64,000 bases of DNA from contig NZ_JAUFQF010000004.1 of assembly GCF_030409635.1 (NCBI RefSeq), positions 248,001 through 312,000 of the forward strand, given 5' to 3'. The DNA is from Vibrio agarivorans. Lineage in GTDB: Bacteria; Pseudomonadota; Gammaproteobacteria; Enterobacterales; Vibrionaceae. The position numbers and the translations under genes are program-made. The notes beneath the pieces are model-generated. The model had not been told where the DNA came from and did no database searches. It worked only from the letters and a program-made list of their open reading frames with translations. Below are positions 35,277-45,812 of this stretch, one piece after another (the first letter of the stretch is position 1; every line of letters starts with the position of its first letter).

Positions 35277-35377
35277 TAAAAAAAACATAGAGTCCCTCAC
35301 GACTTCAGGCTCGTCTCACCCCGAGAAAGACGCTAGGGCATATCAACAAGAATACTATGGCATTGGGAAGGTGCAAC

Positions 35378-37486
35378 ATGAGTGGAGAAAAACTCTACAT
35401 AGAAAAAGAACTTAGCTGGCTATCATTCAATGAACGTGTTTTGCAGGAAGCAAAAGACAAATCCGTTCCATTGATAGAGCGCATTCGCTTCCTTGGCATC
35501 TTCTCCAATAACCTAGATGAGTTTTACAAGGTACGCTTTTCAGATGTGAAACGTCGAATCATCATTAGCCAAGAGCAAGGCGTCGATGATAACTCCAAGC
35601 ATTTATTATCAAAGATGCAATCAAAAGCCCTTAAGTTGAACCAAGACTTTGATGAGCTCTACAACGAACTCATCCTCGAAATGGCGCGTCGCCGCATCTT
35701 CCTTGTCAACGAGACACAACTGACAGAATCACAACAAAAGTGGGTTAAAAAGTACTTCAAAAAAGAAGTGCAGCCTCATATTTGTCCGCAGTTCATCACC
35801 AAAGACACCGACTTGCTGTCATTCTTAAAAGATGAATACGCTTATATCTCTGTAGAGTTAACCAAAGAGCAAAAGCGTCAATATGCTTTGATTGAGATCC
35901 CAACCGACCAACTGCCTCGATTCGTGATGGTACCTGAACAAAAAGGTAAGCGCCGTAAAACCATCATCTTACTCGACAACATCATTCGCTACTGTCTAGA
36001 TGAACTGTTCCAAGGCTTCATTGAATATGACGAGCTGCAAGGGCACTCCATGAAAATGACGCGCGACGCAGAATATGATTTGAGTCATGAGGTTGAACAC
36101 AGCTTGCTTGAGCAAATGTCAGAGGGTATAGAGCAACGTATAACCGCCATGCCTGTACGCTTTGTTTATGAACGAACCATGCCTCAGCACATGCTGGATA
36201 TGTTGTGTGAGAAGCTCAAGATCTCAAATTACGACAGTTTAATTGAGGGTGGACGCTATCATAATTTCAAAGACTTTATCGGCTTCCCTAATGTGGGTCG
36301 TGAGTATTTAGAAAACAAGCCTCTTCCCCCGATGACCTGCGCAGACTTTGAAGGCCATAAGAACGCGTTTGATGCGATTCGAGCCAAAGATATTCTGCTC
36401 TACTACCCGTATCACACCTTCGATCACATGACTGAATTAGTCCGTCAGTCCTCATTTGACCCTAAAGTGTTGAGTATCAAGATCAACATCTATCGTGTTG
36501 CTAAAGAGTCACGTCTGATGCACTCATTGATGGACGCTGTACACAATGGCAAGCAAGTGACGGTTGTAGTCGAGCTACAGGCTCGTTTTGACGAAGAGGC
36601 TAATATTGAGTGGGCTAAAGTACTGACAGACGCAGGAGTACAGGTTGTGTTTGGTGCGCCGGGTCTAAAGATTCACTCTAAACTGCTACTTATTAGCCGC
36701 AAAGAGGAAGGGAAGATTGTTCGATACGCGCATATCGGTACGGGCAACTTTCATGAAAAAACCGCACGTATCTACACTGACTTTTCTCTTTTGACCGCTG
36801 ATGAAACCATCACGACTGAAGTGCGAAATGTCTTTGGCTATATCCAAAATCCATATCGCCCCGTTAAATTTAATCAACTGATTGTCTCTCCTCGTAACTC
36901 GAGAAAGCAGCTCTACCGATTGATTGACACCGAAATCGCCAATGCCAAATTAGGAAAAGAGGCGTCGATTACGCTGAAGGTAAATAACCTCGTTGATAAA
37001 GGCCTGATTAACAAGTTGTATGGTGCGAGCAACGCAGGTGTTCAGATCCGCATGATCATTCGAGGTATGTGCTCACTGGTGCCTGGTGTCAGTGGCGTGA
37101 GTGACAATATCAAGATCATCAGTATTATCGACCGATTCTTAGAGCATCCACGCGTGATTATCACCCATAGCGATGGTGATCCGCAGGTATATATCTCCTC
37201 TGCCGACTGGATGACAAGAAACATCGACAACCGGATTGAAGTGGCAGTACCAGTAAAAGATCCTGTTTTAAAACAGCGAATTATCGACATTATTGATATT
37301 CACTTTACCGATACGGTCAAAGCTCGCTGGATAGATAAAGAGATGACAAATACCTATGTTCCTCGTGGTAATCGTAAGAAAGTTCGTTCACAATTAGCTA
37401 TTTACGACTATCTTAAACAAGTAGAAAAGCAAACGAGAAAACAGCAGAGTCTATTACAGAATAATGAGCCAACAACCATCGAGTGA
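35378..37486 (+). CDS. ppk1: Polyphosphate kinase 1
   Basis: PPK1 makes inorganic polyphosphate reversibly from ATP. The N-terminal domain starts [20 protein letters not shown]. The two phospholipase-D-like halves are visible: [13 protein letters not shown] carries the autophosphorylated histidine, and [16 protein letters not shown] follows. The product is 702 residues. A frame opening at 35357 would add seven residues; I chose 35378 because GGAAGG precedes it by 6 nt and the family N-terminus starts there. ppx overlaps the 3' end by 23 nt, as in other gammaproteobacteria. Confidence 0.96.
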   Translation: MSGEKLYIEKELSWLSFNERVLQEAKDKSVPLIERIRFLGIFSNNLDEFYKVRFSDVKRRIIISQEQGVDDNSKHLLSKMQSKALKLNQDFDELYNELILEMARRRIFLVNETQLTESQQKWVKKYFKKEVQPHICPQFITKDTDLLSFLKDEYAYISVELTKEQKRQYALIEIPTDQLPRFVMVPEQKGKRRKTIILLDNIIRYCLDELFQGFIEYDELQGHSMKMTRDAEYDLSHEVEHSLLEQMSEGIEQRITAMPVRFVYERTMPQHMLDMLCEKLKISNYDSLIEGGRYHNFKDFIGFPNVGREYLENKPLPPMTCADFEGHKNAFDAIRAKDILLYYPYHTFDHMTELVRQSSFDPKVLSIKINIYRVAKESRLMHSLMDAVHNGKQVTVVVELQARFDEEANIEWAKVLTDAGVQVVFGAPGLKIHSKLLLISRKEEGKIVRYAHIGTGNFHEKTARIYTDFSLLTADETITTEVRNVFGYIQNPYRPVKFNQLIVSPRNSRKQLYRLIDTEIANAKLGKEASITLKVNNLVDKGLINKLYGASNAGVQIRMIIRGMCSLVPGVSGVSDNIKIISIIDRFLEHPRVIITHSDGDPQVYISSADWMTRNIDNRIEVAVPVKDPVLKQRIIDIIDIHFTDTVKARWIDKEMTNTYVPRGNRKKVRSQLAIYDYLKQVEKQTRKQQSLLQNNEPTTIE

Positions 37487-39002
37487 AATCATTCATCAAA
37501 GCCGTGACGTTGCGGCAATTGATTTAGGGTCAAACAGTTTTCATATGGTCGTCGCAAAAGTCGTCGACCAAGACTTACAACTGGTAAGTCGACACAAGCA
37601 GCGAGTTCGCTTGGCTGATGGCCTTGATGATCACAAGAACCTCGACCACGCTTCAATGGAGCGTGGTTTAGAGTGTCTTGCTATGTTCGCGGAGCGCCTA
37701 AAAGGCTTTGAACCGAGTAATGTTCGTATTGCTGCGACTCACACATTACGTCAGGCTTCTAACGCTCACCTATTTATCGAACGTGCCAAAGAAGTGCTGC
37801 CCTATCCTATTGAAGTCATTCCAGGCGAAGAAGAAGCGCGATTGATCTACCTTGGTGTTGCCCATACACAGATTGAATCAGAGACCAAGCTCGTCATCGA
37901 TATTGGTGGTGGCAGTACAGAGATGATCATCGGCAATGGCTTTGAAGCGAAACTTCTCAACAGCAAGCAGATGGGTTGTGTCAGCTACAACAATGCGTAT
38001 TTTTCTAATGGCAAATTGTCTAAAAAGAACTTTGCTAAAGCCTCGCTTGCTGCTCAACAGCGTCTAGAATCGATTTCTAGCAAGTACCGTAAACACGGAT
38101 GGGACATTGCCCTCGGCTCATCGGGTACCGTTAAAGCGATTCGAGAAGTTCTGATAGGTTTAGGGTATGACGACGGCCGAATCACTCTAAAACGCTTAGA
38201 TAAATTAATTGAAACCTTGTGCCAGTGGAATCACATCGATGAGATAGAACTCACAGGTTTAACGCCAGAGCGCAAACCCGTATTTGCGGCTGGCGTAGCG
38301 ATTCTGCACGCCATCGTCAAAGACTTGAAAATCGATACCTTACACTTCTCTGAAGCGGCACTGAGAGAGGGGCTGTTGTATGAAATGGAAGATCGCTTCA
38401 AGCGCTCTGATATCCGTATGCGCACAACGGAAAACTTGGCCAATATACACCGTGTCGACCTCGAGCACGCTGAATCTGTCAGCCAAACAGCACTCTATCT
38501 ACTCAATCAAGTGGATGAAGAGCTAGGTATTGCTAAGAAAACCGAGCTTGTAGACCTTCTCCAATGGGCTGCGCTACTGCATGAGGTCGGTCTTAGTATC
38601 AGCCTGCAAGCATTTCATCGCCATTCAGCCTACATCTTACGTCACACCAATATGGCGGGCTTCAACCAAGAGCAGCAGCAAGTGCTATCGACCTTGGTCC
38701 GTTTTCAGCGTAAAGCTCTCAAACTGCATGAGATGGAACCTTTTACGCTATTTAAACGCAAGCATATTCTGACTCTCATCCGTATTTTACGTCTTGCTAT
38801 CGTACTCAACGGACAACGTAATGATGAGCCTGTGCCTAAACTCTCTATTTCGATAGATAAAGATTGCTGGACACTTAGCTGCATGGACCAAAAATGGCTA
38901 GACGATAACAAGCTACTACATGCAGATCTCTTAACTGAGCAAGCCTACTGGAAAAATGCTGACTGGGATTTGCTCCTAGAGCCCATTGATAGCGAAGAAT
39001 AG
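37464..39002 (+). CDS. ppx: Exopolyphosphatase
   Basis: PPX removes terminal phosphate from polyphosphate and also hydrolyses pppGpp in some species. The ASKHA-fold phosphate loop is [18 protein letters not shown] and the second loop is [16 protein letters not shown]-terminal HD-like helical domain begins near residue 310 ([27 protein letters not shown]). The 512-residue length is normal. It overlaps ppk1 by 23 nt, giving an operon with opposite activities, and a terminator follows. Confidence 0.95.
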   Translation: MSQQPSSEIIHQSRDVAAIDLGSNSFHMVVAKVVDQDLQLVSRHKQRVRLADGLDDHKNLDHASMERGLECLAMFAERLKGFEPSNVRIAATHTLRQASNAHLFIERAKEVLPYPIEVIPGEEEARLIYLGVAHTQIESETKLVIDIGGGSTEMIIGNGFEAKLLNSKQMGCVSYNNAYFSNGKLSKKNFAKASLAAQQRLESISSKYRKHGWDIALGSSGTVKAIREVLIGLGYDDGRITLKRLDKLIETLCQWNHIDEIELTGLTPERKPVFAAGVAILHAIVKDLKIDTLHFSEAALREGLLYEMEDRFKRSDIRMRTTENLANIHRVDLEHAESVSQTALYLLNQVDEELGIAKKTELVDLLQWAALLHEVGLSISLQAFHRHSAYILRHTNMAGFNQEQQQVLSTLVRFQRKALKLHEMEPFTLFKRKHILTLIRILRLAIVLNGQRNDEPVPKLSISIDKDCWTLSCMDQKWLDDNKLLHADLLTEQAYWKNADWDLLLEPIDSEE

Positions 39003-39042
39003 CGCTTCCTAGACCCAGACTTAGACCTGGCCCCCAAATAGA

Positions 39043-39081
39043 AAAGCGGCACCACTTTCAATATGTCAGTGGTGCCGCTTT
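39043..39081. terminator. Bidirectional terminator between ppx and pstS
   Basis: A 14-bp perfect stem AAAGCGGCACCACT/AGTGGTGCCGCTTT with an 11-nt loop lies between the convergent ppx and pstS genes. A and T tracts on each side are short. Confidence 0.88.
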
Positions 39082-39108
39082 AATCATTGTGATTGAAAAA
39101 TCTGTCAG

Positions 39109-40089
39109 TTACTCAGCCGGAAACACGCCAACTTTCGCTAACTCTTGCTGTGCAATCTCTCCTCCGACTGATAGATAGCCATCATCTTCGACAAGCTCTT
39201 GCCCCTCTTGAGAAAAGATAAAACGGACAAATTCTTGCTCAATATCCGACAACGGTTTGTCTGGGTGCTTATTGACATAAACATATAAAAAACGCGACAG
39301 AGGATAGCGTCCAGAAAGGATATTCTCATGACTTGGATAGACATATTCATGACCCGTTTCAGCGACAGGAACCACTCGTGCGCCAGACACTTGATAACCT
39401 ATACCAGAATAACCAATACTATTGATTGATGAGCTTACCGATTGAACCACGGAAGAAGAACTCGGCTGCTCATTCACATTCGCTTTAAAGTCACCCGCAC
39501 ACAGCGCATTCTGTTTAAAGTAACCGTAAGTGCCAGAAACAGAGTTGCGGCCAAATAACTGCATATTGCGTTTCGCCCAGCGATAGTTAAGCCCTAGCTC
39601 TGACCAACGCGTGACTTGCGTGTTATTACCACAGCGCAGGGTGACTGAGAAAATACTATCGAGCTGACGAAAGTTCAGCCCTTCAACGGGGTTATCTTGA
39701 TGAACAAAGATACCGATCGCGTCAATTGCAACGCGAAGTTGTGTCGGAGGATAACCATGCTCTCGAATAAAAGCTTCAACCTCTCGACTGCGCATCACAC
39801 GACTCATTGGGCCGATCTGAGCTGTGCCTTCAATCAATGCCGGCGGTGCGGTAGACGAGCCCGATGCTTGCACTTGAACATTTGCCCCGGGATAAATTCG
39901 ACCAAACTCACTCGCCCATAAGGTCGTCATGCCCGCTAAGGTGTCTGACCCTACTGAAAACAGATTTCCAGAAATAACTCGCTCTTTTTCATAGGGTGTT
40001 AATAACGACTTTGCCGCACTCACGGAAGTGAGTGCGGCCATAGTCAATGAAATCAGCGTCGCTTTATGTAGCAAGCTCTTTAATCGCAA
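39109..40089 (-). CDS. pstS: Phosphate ABC transporter substrate-binding protein PstS
   Basis: A periplasmic phosphate-binding protein, 326 residues, with signal peptide MRLKSLLHKATLISLTMAALTSVSA divided over its n-, h- and c-regions. The PstS-like ligand loops are visible: SVGSDTLAGM, QVQASGSSTAPPALIEG and FGRNSVSGTYGYFK. It feeds PstCAB. It is the third gene of phoB-phoR-pstS, 24 nt after phoR, so binding protein and two-component sensor share a Pho-regulated transcript and are separate from the other pst genes. Many Vibrio have a second pstS elsewhere. Confidence 0.92.
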   Translation of the reverse strand: MRLKSLLHKATLISLTMAALTSVSAAKSLLTPYEKERVISGNLFSVGSDTLAGMTTLWASEFGRIYPGANVQVQASGSSTAPPALIEGTAQIGPMSRVMRSREVEAFIREHGYPPTQLRVAIDAIGIFVHQDNPVEGLNFRQLDSIFSVTLRCGNNTQVTRWSELGLNYRWAKRNMQLFGRNSVSGTYGYFKQNALCAGDFKANVNEQPSSSSVVQSVSSSINSIGYSGIGYQVSGARVVPVAETGHEYVYPSHENILSGRYPLSRFLYVYVNKHPDKPLSDIEQEFVRFIFSQEGQELVEDDGYLSVGGEIAQQELAKVGVFPAE

Positions 40090-40113
40090 GGTGATATCTA
40101 TCCTTTAAAACAA

Positions 40114-41409
40114 TTAAGCTAACAGGCGAGTCGGCAGCGTAAAGGCAAATTCACTGCCCTTGCCTACCTCACTCTGAACCTCTAGATGTGAATCGTGGTG
40201 GTTAAGCGCATGCTTCACAATGGCTAACCCCAAACCGCTGCCACCCGTATCGCGAGAGCGCGCTTTATCAACACGATAGAAACGTTCTGTTAGGCGGTGA
40301 AGGTGCTGCGGTTCAATACCTTCACCAGTGTCACGCACGCTCAAATGTGCGCCTTGGCTATCTTGGTACCAACTTACGTGCACCTCACTGCCATCGGGGG
40401 TGTATTTCACGGCGTTATACACCAAGTTTGAAATCGCACTGCGCAGTTGATCCACATCCGCGTAAACTTTCAGAGAGGTATCGATATTAAAGAACAGTTT
40501 ATGTTCACGGTCACCACTCAAGCTAGCCGCTTCTTTCTCAAGCACCTCAAGCATAGCAGGGACATCCACCACTTCATCGAGCTCGACGTGGCTTGAGGCT
40601 TCTATTTTAGATAGCGTCAGCAGCTGCTCAACCAAACTGTTCATCCGGCTTAGCTGCTCAGTCATTACCCCATGTGCTTTTGACCACATTGGGCCAACGA
40701 CCATATCTGGGTCTTCGGTCATTTCTAGATAACCTTGCAGCACCGTCATTGGAGTGCGAAGCTCATGCGAGACATTGGCAAAGAAATTGCGGCGCATGCC
40801 TTCAAGCTGTTTAAGCTGACTCACATCACGCACAACCATCAGAAGCTCACCTTCAGTGTAAGGCACGACACGCAATTCAAGCATACGCTCTACATTGAGC
40901 GGAGAGCACATTTCTAAAGGCTCAGAAAAGTCCCCTTTCTGCAGGTACTTAATAAAATCTGGCGTACGAATAAGGTTTGATATTGGCTGCCCAGTGTCAT
41001 CAGGCCAGCGGAATCCTAGAAGATGCTGCGCGAGTTTATTACACCAAACAATGTTGCCTTCTCCACGGAAAACCACAACCGCATCGGGCAGCGTTTCAGC
41101 ACCGTTACGGAAACGGCGAATAAGATTTGTCAGCTCTTTACGCTTGCGTCGGGTGCGCTGCTGCATGCGGTACACACCGTTAAACACCCCTTCCCAAGGC
41201 CCAGAGCCAGAAGGCGGCGTTAAGCGTTTGTCATCGTATAACCAAGCCGAGAATCGAACCAAGTTATTCAGATTCCAAAGCAACAAAACCGCGGTTGCAA
41301 CAAACAGCAGCCACGGCATATAACCAAAAATTGCCCCTAGAATGACCCAAGGGGTATAAAAAAAAGCCAGCACCCAAGCTAGCTTCTTCCACGTTAAACG
41401 TTCTACCAC
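40114..41409 (-). CDS. phoR: Phosphate regulon sensor histidine kinase PhoR
   Basis: The PhoR kinase phosphorylates PhoB in phosphate shortage. Two N-terminal membrane helices (about residues 10-50) with almost no periplasmic loop precede a PAS domain (about 100-200: [18 protein letters not shown]). The dimerisation H-box [12 protein letters not shown] has phosphorylated histidine 215. The ATPase motifs [24 protein letters not shown] and [14 protein letters not shown] follow. It is 431 residues and lies 18 nt after phoB. The architecture matches E. coli PhoR. Confidence 0.96.
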   Translation of the reverse strand: MVERLTWKKLAWVLAFFYTPWVILGAIFGYMPWLLFVATAVLLLWNLNNLVRFSAWLYDDKRLTPPSGSGPWEGVFNGVYRMQQRTRRKRKELTNLIRRFRNGAETLPDAVVVFRGEGNIVWCNKLAQHLLGFRWPDDTGQPISNLIRTPDFIKYLQKGDFSEPLEMCSPLNVERMLELRVVPYTEGELLMVVRDVSQLKQLEGMRRNFFANVSHELRTPMTVLQGYLEMTEDPDMVVGPMWSKAHGVMTEQLSRMNSLVEQLLTLSKIEASSHVELDEVVDVPAMLEVLEKEAASLSGDREHKLFFNIDTSLKVYADVDQLRSAISNLVYNAVKYTPDGSEVHVSWYQDSQGAHLSVRDTGEGIEPQHLHRLTERFYRVDKARSRDTGGSGLGLAIVKHALNHHDSHLEVQSEVGKGSEFAFTLPTRLLA

Positions 41410-41427
41410 TTAACTCTCCAAGTGTGT

Positions 41428-42117
41428 TTACGCTTTAGTCGAGAAACGGTAACCCGCACCACGAACCGTTTGAATCAGCTTATCATGACCCGCTGCTTCA
41501 AGAGCCTTACGAAGGCGACGAATGTGTACATCGACCGTGCGGTCTTCAACATACACGTTTGTACCCCATACGTTGTTCAGCAGTTGCTCACGGCTGTATA
41601 CACGCTCTTGGTGCGTCATAAAGAAGTGCAGCATCTTGAATTCAGTTGGGCCCATATCGATAGGGTCTTCACCTGATGTGACTCGGTGAGAAACAGGGTC
41701 TAGGCGCAAACCTTGAACATCAATTACTTCTTCTAATGCTGTTGGTGTCACACGACGAATTACCGCTTTAAGACGAGCCACCAGCTCTTTTGGTGAAAAT
41801 GGCTTAGTGATGTAATCATCTGCACCCACTTCCAAACCACGAACTTTATCTTCTTCTTCACCACGTGCGGTTAGCATGACAACAGGAATGTTGCGCGTTA
41901 GCTCTTCACGCTTCATGTGTTTGATGAAGTTGATACCACTGCCACCAGGAAGCATCCAGTCCAACAGAACAAGATCGGGGAACGGTTCAGCCAACTTATT
42001 TACTGCAGTGTCATAATCCTCTGCTTCAACCGCTTGATAGCCTTTTTGCTCTAGTACAAAGCACAACATTTCACGAATTGGTGCTTCATCCTCAACAACC
42101 AGGATCCTTCTAGACAT
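41428..42117 (-). CDS. phoB: Phosphate regulon response regulator PhoB
   Basis: An OmpR-family activator of the Pho regulon, 229 residues. The receiver has the acidic pair E9/D10, phosphorylation site D53 ([11 protein letters not shown]), and lysine in YITKPFSP. The winged-helix DNA-binding domain begins near residue 135 and ends [12 protein letters not shown]. It heads phoB-phoR-pstS and has a Pho box in its own promoter, so it is autoregulated. Confidence 0.97.
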   Translation of the reverse strand: MSRRILVVEDEAPIREMLCFVLEQKGYQAVEAEDYDTAVNKLAEPFPDLVLLDWMLPGGSGINFIKHMKREELTRNIPVVMLTARGEEEDKVRGLEVGADDYITKPFSPKELVARLKAVIRRVTPTALEEVIDVQGLRLDPVSHRVTSGEDPIDMGPTEFKMLHFFMTHQERVYSREQLLNNVWGTNVYVEDRTVDVHIRRLRKALEAAGHDKLIQTVRGAGYRFSTKA

Positions 42118-42193
42118 GTTTGAATTACCTTATGATTAATCTATTTTCTTGGGCTATTAACCCTGCAACTGTAGGCATTATCACTATTCATTA

Positions 42194-42209
42194 TGACACT
42201 TTTGTGACC
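42194..42209 (-). promoter_or_regulatory. Pho box (autoregulatory) upstream of phoB
   Basis: On the minus strand GGTCA and TGTCA are 11 bp apart (42209-42205 and 42198-42194), about 80 bp upstream of phoB. A TGATAAT -10-like sequence lies about 12 bp downstream of the box. Expected: PhoB activates its own operon. The 42118-42411 gap holds no gene. Confidence 0.7.
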
Positions 42210-42411
42210 CTTGAAAACAAAATTTAATATAACTTTTGCTAGACATTCACAGAGCTGAACTTTGTTTGCAGAACTCTAACAGCCGACTTGAGACTCTAAT
42301 CATGTCGATTTTTACCATCGAGTGTTGGCTAGCATTTTCTCGAAATCGAATAGGACAAGCGCTGCTAAAACCTCTATGATTGGCATCACTTTACAGAAAC
42401 TGAGAACAACT

Positions 42412-43326
42412 ATGTGGTTTAAAAACTGCCTTGCTTATCGCGTTAATCGTGAAATCAAATTTGATGCTGAACAGCTTGAAAAACAACTCCAAGAGTTTCG
42501 CTTTACTCCGTGTGGAAGCCAAGACAAACAAAAGTTTGGTTGGGTGCACGCTATGGGTAAACACGGCGATATGATGACGCATGTTTCTGAAAACCGCATT
42601 CTGATCTGTGCAAAGAAAGAAGAAAAGATGCTACCCGCATCGGTCATCAAAGACTCTCTCAATGCGAAGGTTGAAGCGATGGAAGCAGAAGAAGGTCGCC
42701 CACTGAAGAAGAAAGAGAAAGATAACCTGAAAGATGACATCATTATGGATCTTCTTCCTCGTGCATTCAGCCGCAGCGCGCTGACTTACGTGCTTATTCT
42801 GCCAAAAGAAGGTTTTGTACTGGTTGATGCAAGCAGTTCGAAAAAAGCAGAAGACGTCCTTGCACTACTACGTAAAACCATGGGTAGCCTGCCAGTTGTT
42901 CCTGCTATTCCAGAAAAGCCAATTGAAAACACACTGACAGAGTGGGTTAAGAGTGGTGATACTCCAGCGGGTCTGCAAATGCTGGATGAAGCGGAGCTTA
43001 AATCTGTGCTTGAAGAAGGCGGGATTATCCGCTGTAAGAAGCAAGAGCTGACCACAGATGAGATTCGTGCGCACATCGAGTCAGACAAAATGGTGACCAA
43101 GCTTGCTCTTAACTGGCAAGACCGTATTGAGTTTGTGCTTGGGGACGATGCAAGCATCAAGCGCCTGAAGTACTCTGACGAGTTAAAAGATCAAAACGAT
43201 GATATCCCTCGTGAAGATCGCGCGGCACGTTTTGACGCTGACTTTTCACTGCTGTGCGGTGAGTTCAGCGCATTCCTGCCAAGCCTTTACGAATCACTCG
43301 GTGGCCTTCCACACCCTAATGCGTAA
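42412..43326 (+). CDS. rdgC: Recombination-associated protein RdgC
   Basis: RdgC binds duplex DNA as a ring-shaped dimer and restrains RecA. The product is 304 residues beginning [15 protein letters not shown], with [15 protein letters not shown], KLKAxx-type middle helices ([23 protein letters not shown]) cut short here for length, and [15 protein letters not shown]. These are all blocks shared with E. coli RdgC. A frame from 42322 would add 30 unconserved residues; I chose 42412, where the family begins. It is divergent from phoB, and a terminator follows. Confidence 0.95.
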   Translation: MWFKNCLAYRVNREIKFDAEQLEKQLQEFRFTPCGSQDKQKFGWVHAMGKHGDMMTHVSENRILICAKKEEKMLPASVIKDSLNAKVEAMEAEEGRPLKKKEKDNLKDDIIMDLLPRAFSRSALTYVLILPKEGFVLVDASSSKKAEDVLALLRKTMGSLPVVPAIPEKPIENTLTEWVKSGDTPAGLQMLDEAELKSVLEEGGIIRCKKQELTTDEIRAHIESDKMVTKLALNWQDRIEFVLGDDASIKRLKYSDELKDQNDDIPREDRAARFDADFSLLCGEFSAFLPSLYESLGGLPHPNA

Positions 43327-43346
43327 TTAATAACGCCGCTATCCCT

Positions 43347-43373
43347 AGGGCTAGCCTTGTGCTAGCCCTTTCT
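43347..43373 (+). terminator. Intrinsic terminator after rdgC
   Basis: A 9-bp perfect stem AGGGCTAGC/GCTAGCCCT (43347-43355 and 43361-43369) with a 5-nt loop, then a short T-rich tract. Confidence 0.8.
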
Positions 43374-43494
43374 CTATCCATGCCTCACCATTTCAATTGC
43401 TATACTTTTTAGACGCTTTCACGTAGAATTTGCGCCCCTAATCCCATTAGGTGGGATCAGCCTGACTTGTGATCAGAATTAGAGAATTGAAGCA

Positions 43495-44895
43495 ATGACA
43501 ACTCAAAAACCTTTTGTACCAGAACTCCTGTCTCCTGCAGGTAGTCTTAAGAACATGCGTTACGCGTTTGCCTACGGCGCAGATGCCGTGTATGCAGGCC
43601 AACCACGTTACAGCCTTCGCGTTCGTAACAACGAGTTTAACCACGAAAACCTACAGATCGGTATCGATGAAGCGCATGCGATGGGCAAAAAGCTCTACGT
43701 GGTATGTAACATCCAGCCGCATAACTCTAAGTTGAAAACGTTTATTCGTGACCTAAAACCGGTTGTTGAAATGGGCCCTGATGCACTAATCATGTCTGAC
43801 CCAGGTCTAATCATGATGGTACGTGAAGCATTCCCTGACATGCCGATTCACCTCTCTGTGCAAGCGAATGCTGTAAACTGGGCGACCGTAAAGTTCTGGT
43901 CAACTCAAGGTGTTGAGCGTGTGATTGTGTCACGTGAGCTTTCACTGGAAGAGATCGAAGAGATCCGTGAGCAGTGTCCTGAAACAGAGATTGAGGTCTT
44001 TGTGCATGGCGCACTGTGTATGGCCTACTCTGGTCGTTGCCTACTGTCTGGCTACATCAACAAGCGTGACCCTAACCAGGGCACTTGCACCAATGCCTGC
44101 CGTTGGGAATACAATGTAGAACAAGGTAAAGAGAACGAAACTGGCGATATCGTTGAAGCGTTCGATCCAAACGAAGCACAAGCTGTCGAGGTTCAAGATG
44201 AGCGCCCTGAGACCACAATTGGTCGCGGCAAGCCGAGCGATGAAGTGGTGTTGCTTTCTGAAAGCCACCGCCCTGAAGAGAAGATGGCCGCATTTGAAGA
44301 TGAGCATGGTACTTACATCATGAACTCAAAAGACCTACGCGCTATCCAGCACGTTGAGCGTCTAACTCAAATGGGTGTGCACTCTCTAAAAATTGAAGGT
44401 CGTACAAAGTCGTTCTACTACTGTGCTCGTACTGCGCAGGTTTATCGTAAAGCGATTGATGATGCGGTTGCTGGCCGTCCATTCGATGAGTCATTGATGA
44501 CTACCCTAGAGAGCCTAGCGCACCGTGGTTACACGGAAGGCTTCCTGCGTCGTCACACTCACGATAGCTACCAAAACTACGACTATGGCTACTCAGTTTC
44601 AGACGCACAGCAATTTGTTGGTGAGTTCACGGGTAAACGCCGTGGCGCACTGGCGGAAGTTGAAGTGAAAAACAAGTTCATTGTCGGCGATTCTTTAGAG
44701 CTGATGACACCAAAGGGTAATGTGATCTTTACGCTAGAAGCGATGGAAAACCGTAAGTCGGAAACCATTGAAGATGCGAAAGGAAACGGTCACTTTGTAT
44801 TTATTCCAGTACCAGAGGATATGGATCTGTCCTACGCACTGCTAATGCGTAACTTGAACTCAGGACAAGATACGCGCAACCCAACTGGGAAGTAA
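43495..44895 (+). CDS. trhP: tRNA 5-hydroxyuridine synthesis protein TrhP (YegQ, U32 family)
   Basis: TrhP is a peptidase U32-family protein that, in E. coli, makes 5-hydroxyuridine at tRNA position 34 using prephenate. The product (466 residues) opens ELLSPAGSLKNMRYAFAYGADAVYAG and contains the U32 signature EVFVHGALCMAYSGRCLLSG. Cysteines in this region and in QGTCTNACRW are the expected Fe-S ligands. Despite the family name it is not thought to be a peptidase. A YfhL-type ferredoxin follows after 1 nt, a natural electron or Fe-S partner. The assignment among U32 members (TrhP, RlhA, UbiU/V) is by length and motif. Confidence 0.9.
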   Translation: MTTQKPFVPELLSPAGSLKNMRYAFAYGADAVYAGQPRYSLRVRNNEFNHENLQIGIDEAHAMGKKLYVVCNIQPHNSKLKTFIRDLKPVVEMGPDALIMSDPGLIMMVREAFPDMPIHLSVQANAVNWATVKFWSTQGVERVIVSRELSLEEIEEIREQCPETEIEVFVHGALCMAYSGRCLLSGYINKRDPNQGTCTNACRWEYNVEQGKENETGDIVEAFDPNEAQAVEVQDERPETTIGRGKPSDEVVLLSESHRPEEKMAAFEDEHGTYIMNSKDLRAIQHVERLTQMGVHSLKIEGRTKSFYYCARTAQVYRKAIDDAVAGRPFDESLMTTLESLAHRGYTEGFLRRHTHDSYQNYDYGYSVSDAQQFVGEFTGKRRGALAEVEVKNKFIVGDSLELMTPKGNVIFTLEAMENRKSETIEDAKGNGHFVFIPVPEDMDLSYALLMRNLNSGQDTRNPTGK

Positions 44896-44896
44896 T

Positions 44897-45154
44897 ATGG
44901 CACTGCTCATTACCGATAAATGCATTAACTGCGATATGTGTGATCCTGAATGCCCAAATGGCGCGATCACTATGGGTGACAGTATCTTTGAAATTGACCC
45001 AGACCTATGTACCGAGTGTAAAGGCCACTACGATAAGCCGACGTGTCAGTCTGTATGCCCGATCACTAAATGCATTATTACCGATCCCAACCATATTGAG
45101 ACTGATGAACAACTCCTTGAGAAGTTCGTTATTATCCAAGGGTTAGCGGATTAA
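44897..45154 (+). CDS. YfhL-family 2[4Fe-4S] ferredoxin
   Basis: An 85-residue ferredoxin with two cluster motifs: CINCDMCDPECPNG for the first, and CTECKGHYDKPTCQSVCP for the second, the latter with the insert typical of the Alvin/YfhL ferredoxins. A late cysteine at CII is also conserved in this type. The start lies 1 nt after the trhP stop codon, so the two are co-expressed. A functional link to tRNA hydroxylation is an inference from adjacency. A terminator follows. Confidence 0.92.
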   Translation: MALLITDKCINCDMCDPECPNGAITMGDSIFEIDPDLCTECKGHYDKPTCQSVCPITKCIITDPNHIETDEQLLEKFVIIQGLAD

Positions 45155-45164
45155 GCGGTAACAG

Positions 45165-45194
45165 AAAAGGCTCATCACCATGATGAGCCTTTTT
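45165..45194 (+). terminator. Intrinsic terminator after the ferredoxin gene
   Basis: A 13-bp perfect stem AAAAGGCTCATCA/TGATGAGCCTTTT with a 3-nt loop and T run, 10 nt after the stop codon. Confidence 0.94.
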
Positions 45195-45223
45195 GATTTT
45201 TATCCACTGCTGTGTGAGCGTGA

Positions 45224-45541
45224 TTATAGCCCTGGGGCTGATTTGGCAATCGGAAATATGTTGCAATAGAGCTCTTTCTCATACTGGAGTTCGAGCTGCT
45301 CTCTCCAATTAACGGCGTTACCTATCGGTAATAAGAAGAAGTCTTCCCTCGCCATATCTGTCACGAATGCAAATCCGTACTGCATCATTTCAAAATGAAC
45401 ATCATGAACGAACCCCATCGTGAAACGGGTTCGCCCAGTAAGATGACTGACATCTTTTCTGGACATAGTGATCGGTTTTGTCTCGCTGCCATATCTCGCT
45501 TTTAGCCACTCAGCAAATTCTTTTGCGCAAACCATAGTCAT
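45224..45541 (-). CDS. Hypothetical protein (105 residues)
   Basis: I do not recognise this protein. It begins MTMVCAKEFAEWLKARYGS and ends NIFPIAKSAPGL, with no signal peptide or membrane segment. It has a central aromatic-rich stretch (FTMGFVHDVHFEMMQYGFAF) and mixed charge. GAGG lies 9 nt before the ATG. It is the last gene of a minus-strand group that begins with the DUF1904 gene and mepA, and it follows the frameshifted 80-codon ORF by 24 nt. No function is assigned. It looks coding: it has a ribosome-binding site, normal Vibrio composition and a convergent terminator beyond its stop codon. Confidence 0.7.
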   Translation of the reverse strand: MTMVCAKEFAEWLKARYGSETKPITMSRKDVSHLTGRTRFTMGFVHDVHFEMMQYGFAFVTDMAREDFFLLPIGNAVNWREQLELQYEKELYCNIFPIAKSAPGL

Positions 45542-45565
45542 GGGAGTGTCCTCAAGTTACTGAAT

Positions 45566-45807
45566 TCAAGGGAGTAAGCCTCTCTCACCTATCAATTCCT
45601 CACTTATTACGCTTTGGTGTTCTCCTGCTAATTCTACCTTGCCACAAGTCATTAATTTATTGTTATTGCCTAGCTTCACACGTAATCGTGCTCCGTTAGA
45701 AACAAGTATCACAGTAGAGAACCAAAGTTGTTTTGTTTTACTTCCTTTTAAAGATAGGAAAGCTTGATCGTTTTCTCCAACGAAAAATTGTCTCTAATTT
45801 GAACCAT
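45566..45807 (-). pseudogene. Frameshifted small ORF (about 80 codons) downstream of mepA
   Basis: An ATG 5 nt after the mepA stop codon opens MVQIRDNFSL, which reaches a stop after 19 codons. If one more T is added to the T5 run (plus-strand A run 45783-45787), the frame becomes open for 80 residues: MVQIRDNFFVGENDQAFLS through QLWFSTVILVSNGARLRV and ending in ELIGERGLLP. The second frame alone is open for over 70 codons, has protein-like composition and ends 24 nt before the next gene. I infer a single gene interrupted by a one-base deletion, a sequencing error, or slippage. The family is unknown to me. Confidence 0.55.
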
Positions 45808-45812
45808 TTGAA

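Noticed and set aside
40895..41323. 142-codon plus-strand frame antisense to phoR
   Set aside because: It lies inside phoR, has no start signal and no domain; a shadow frame.
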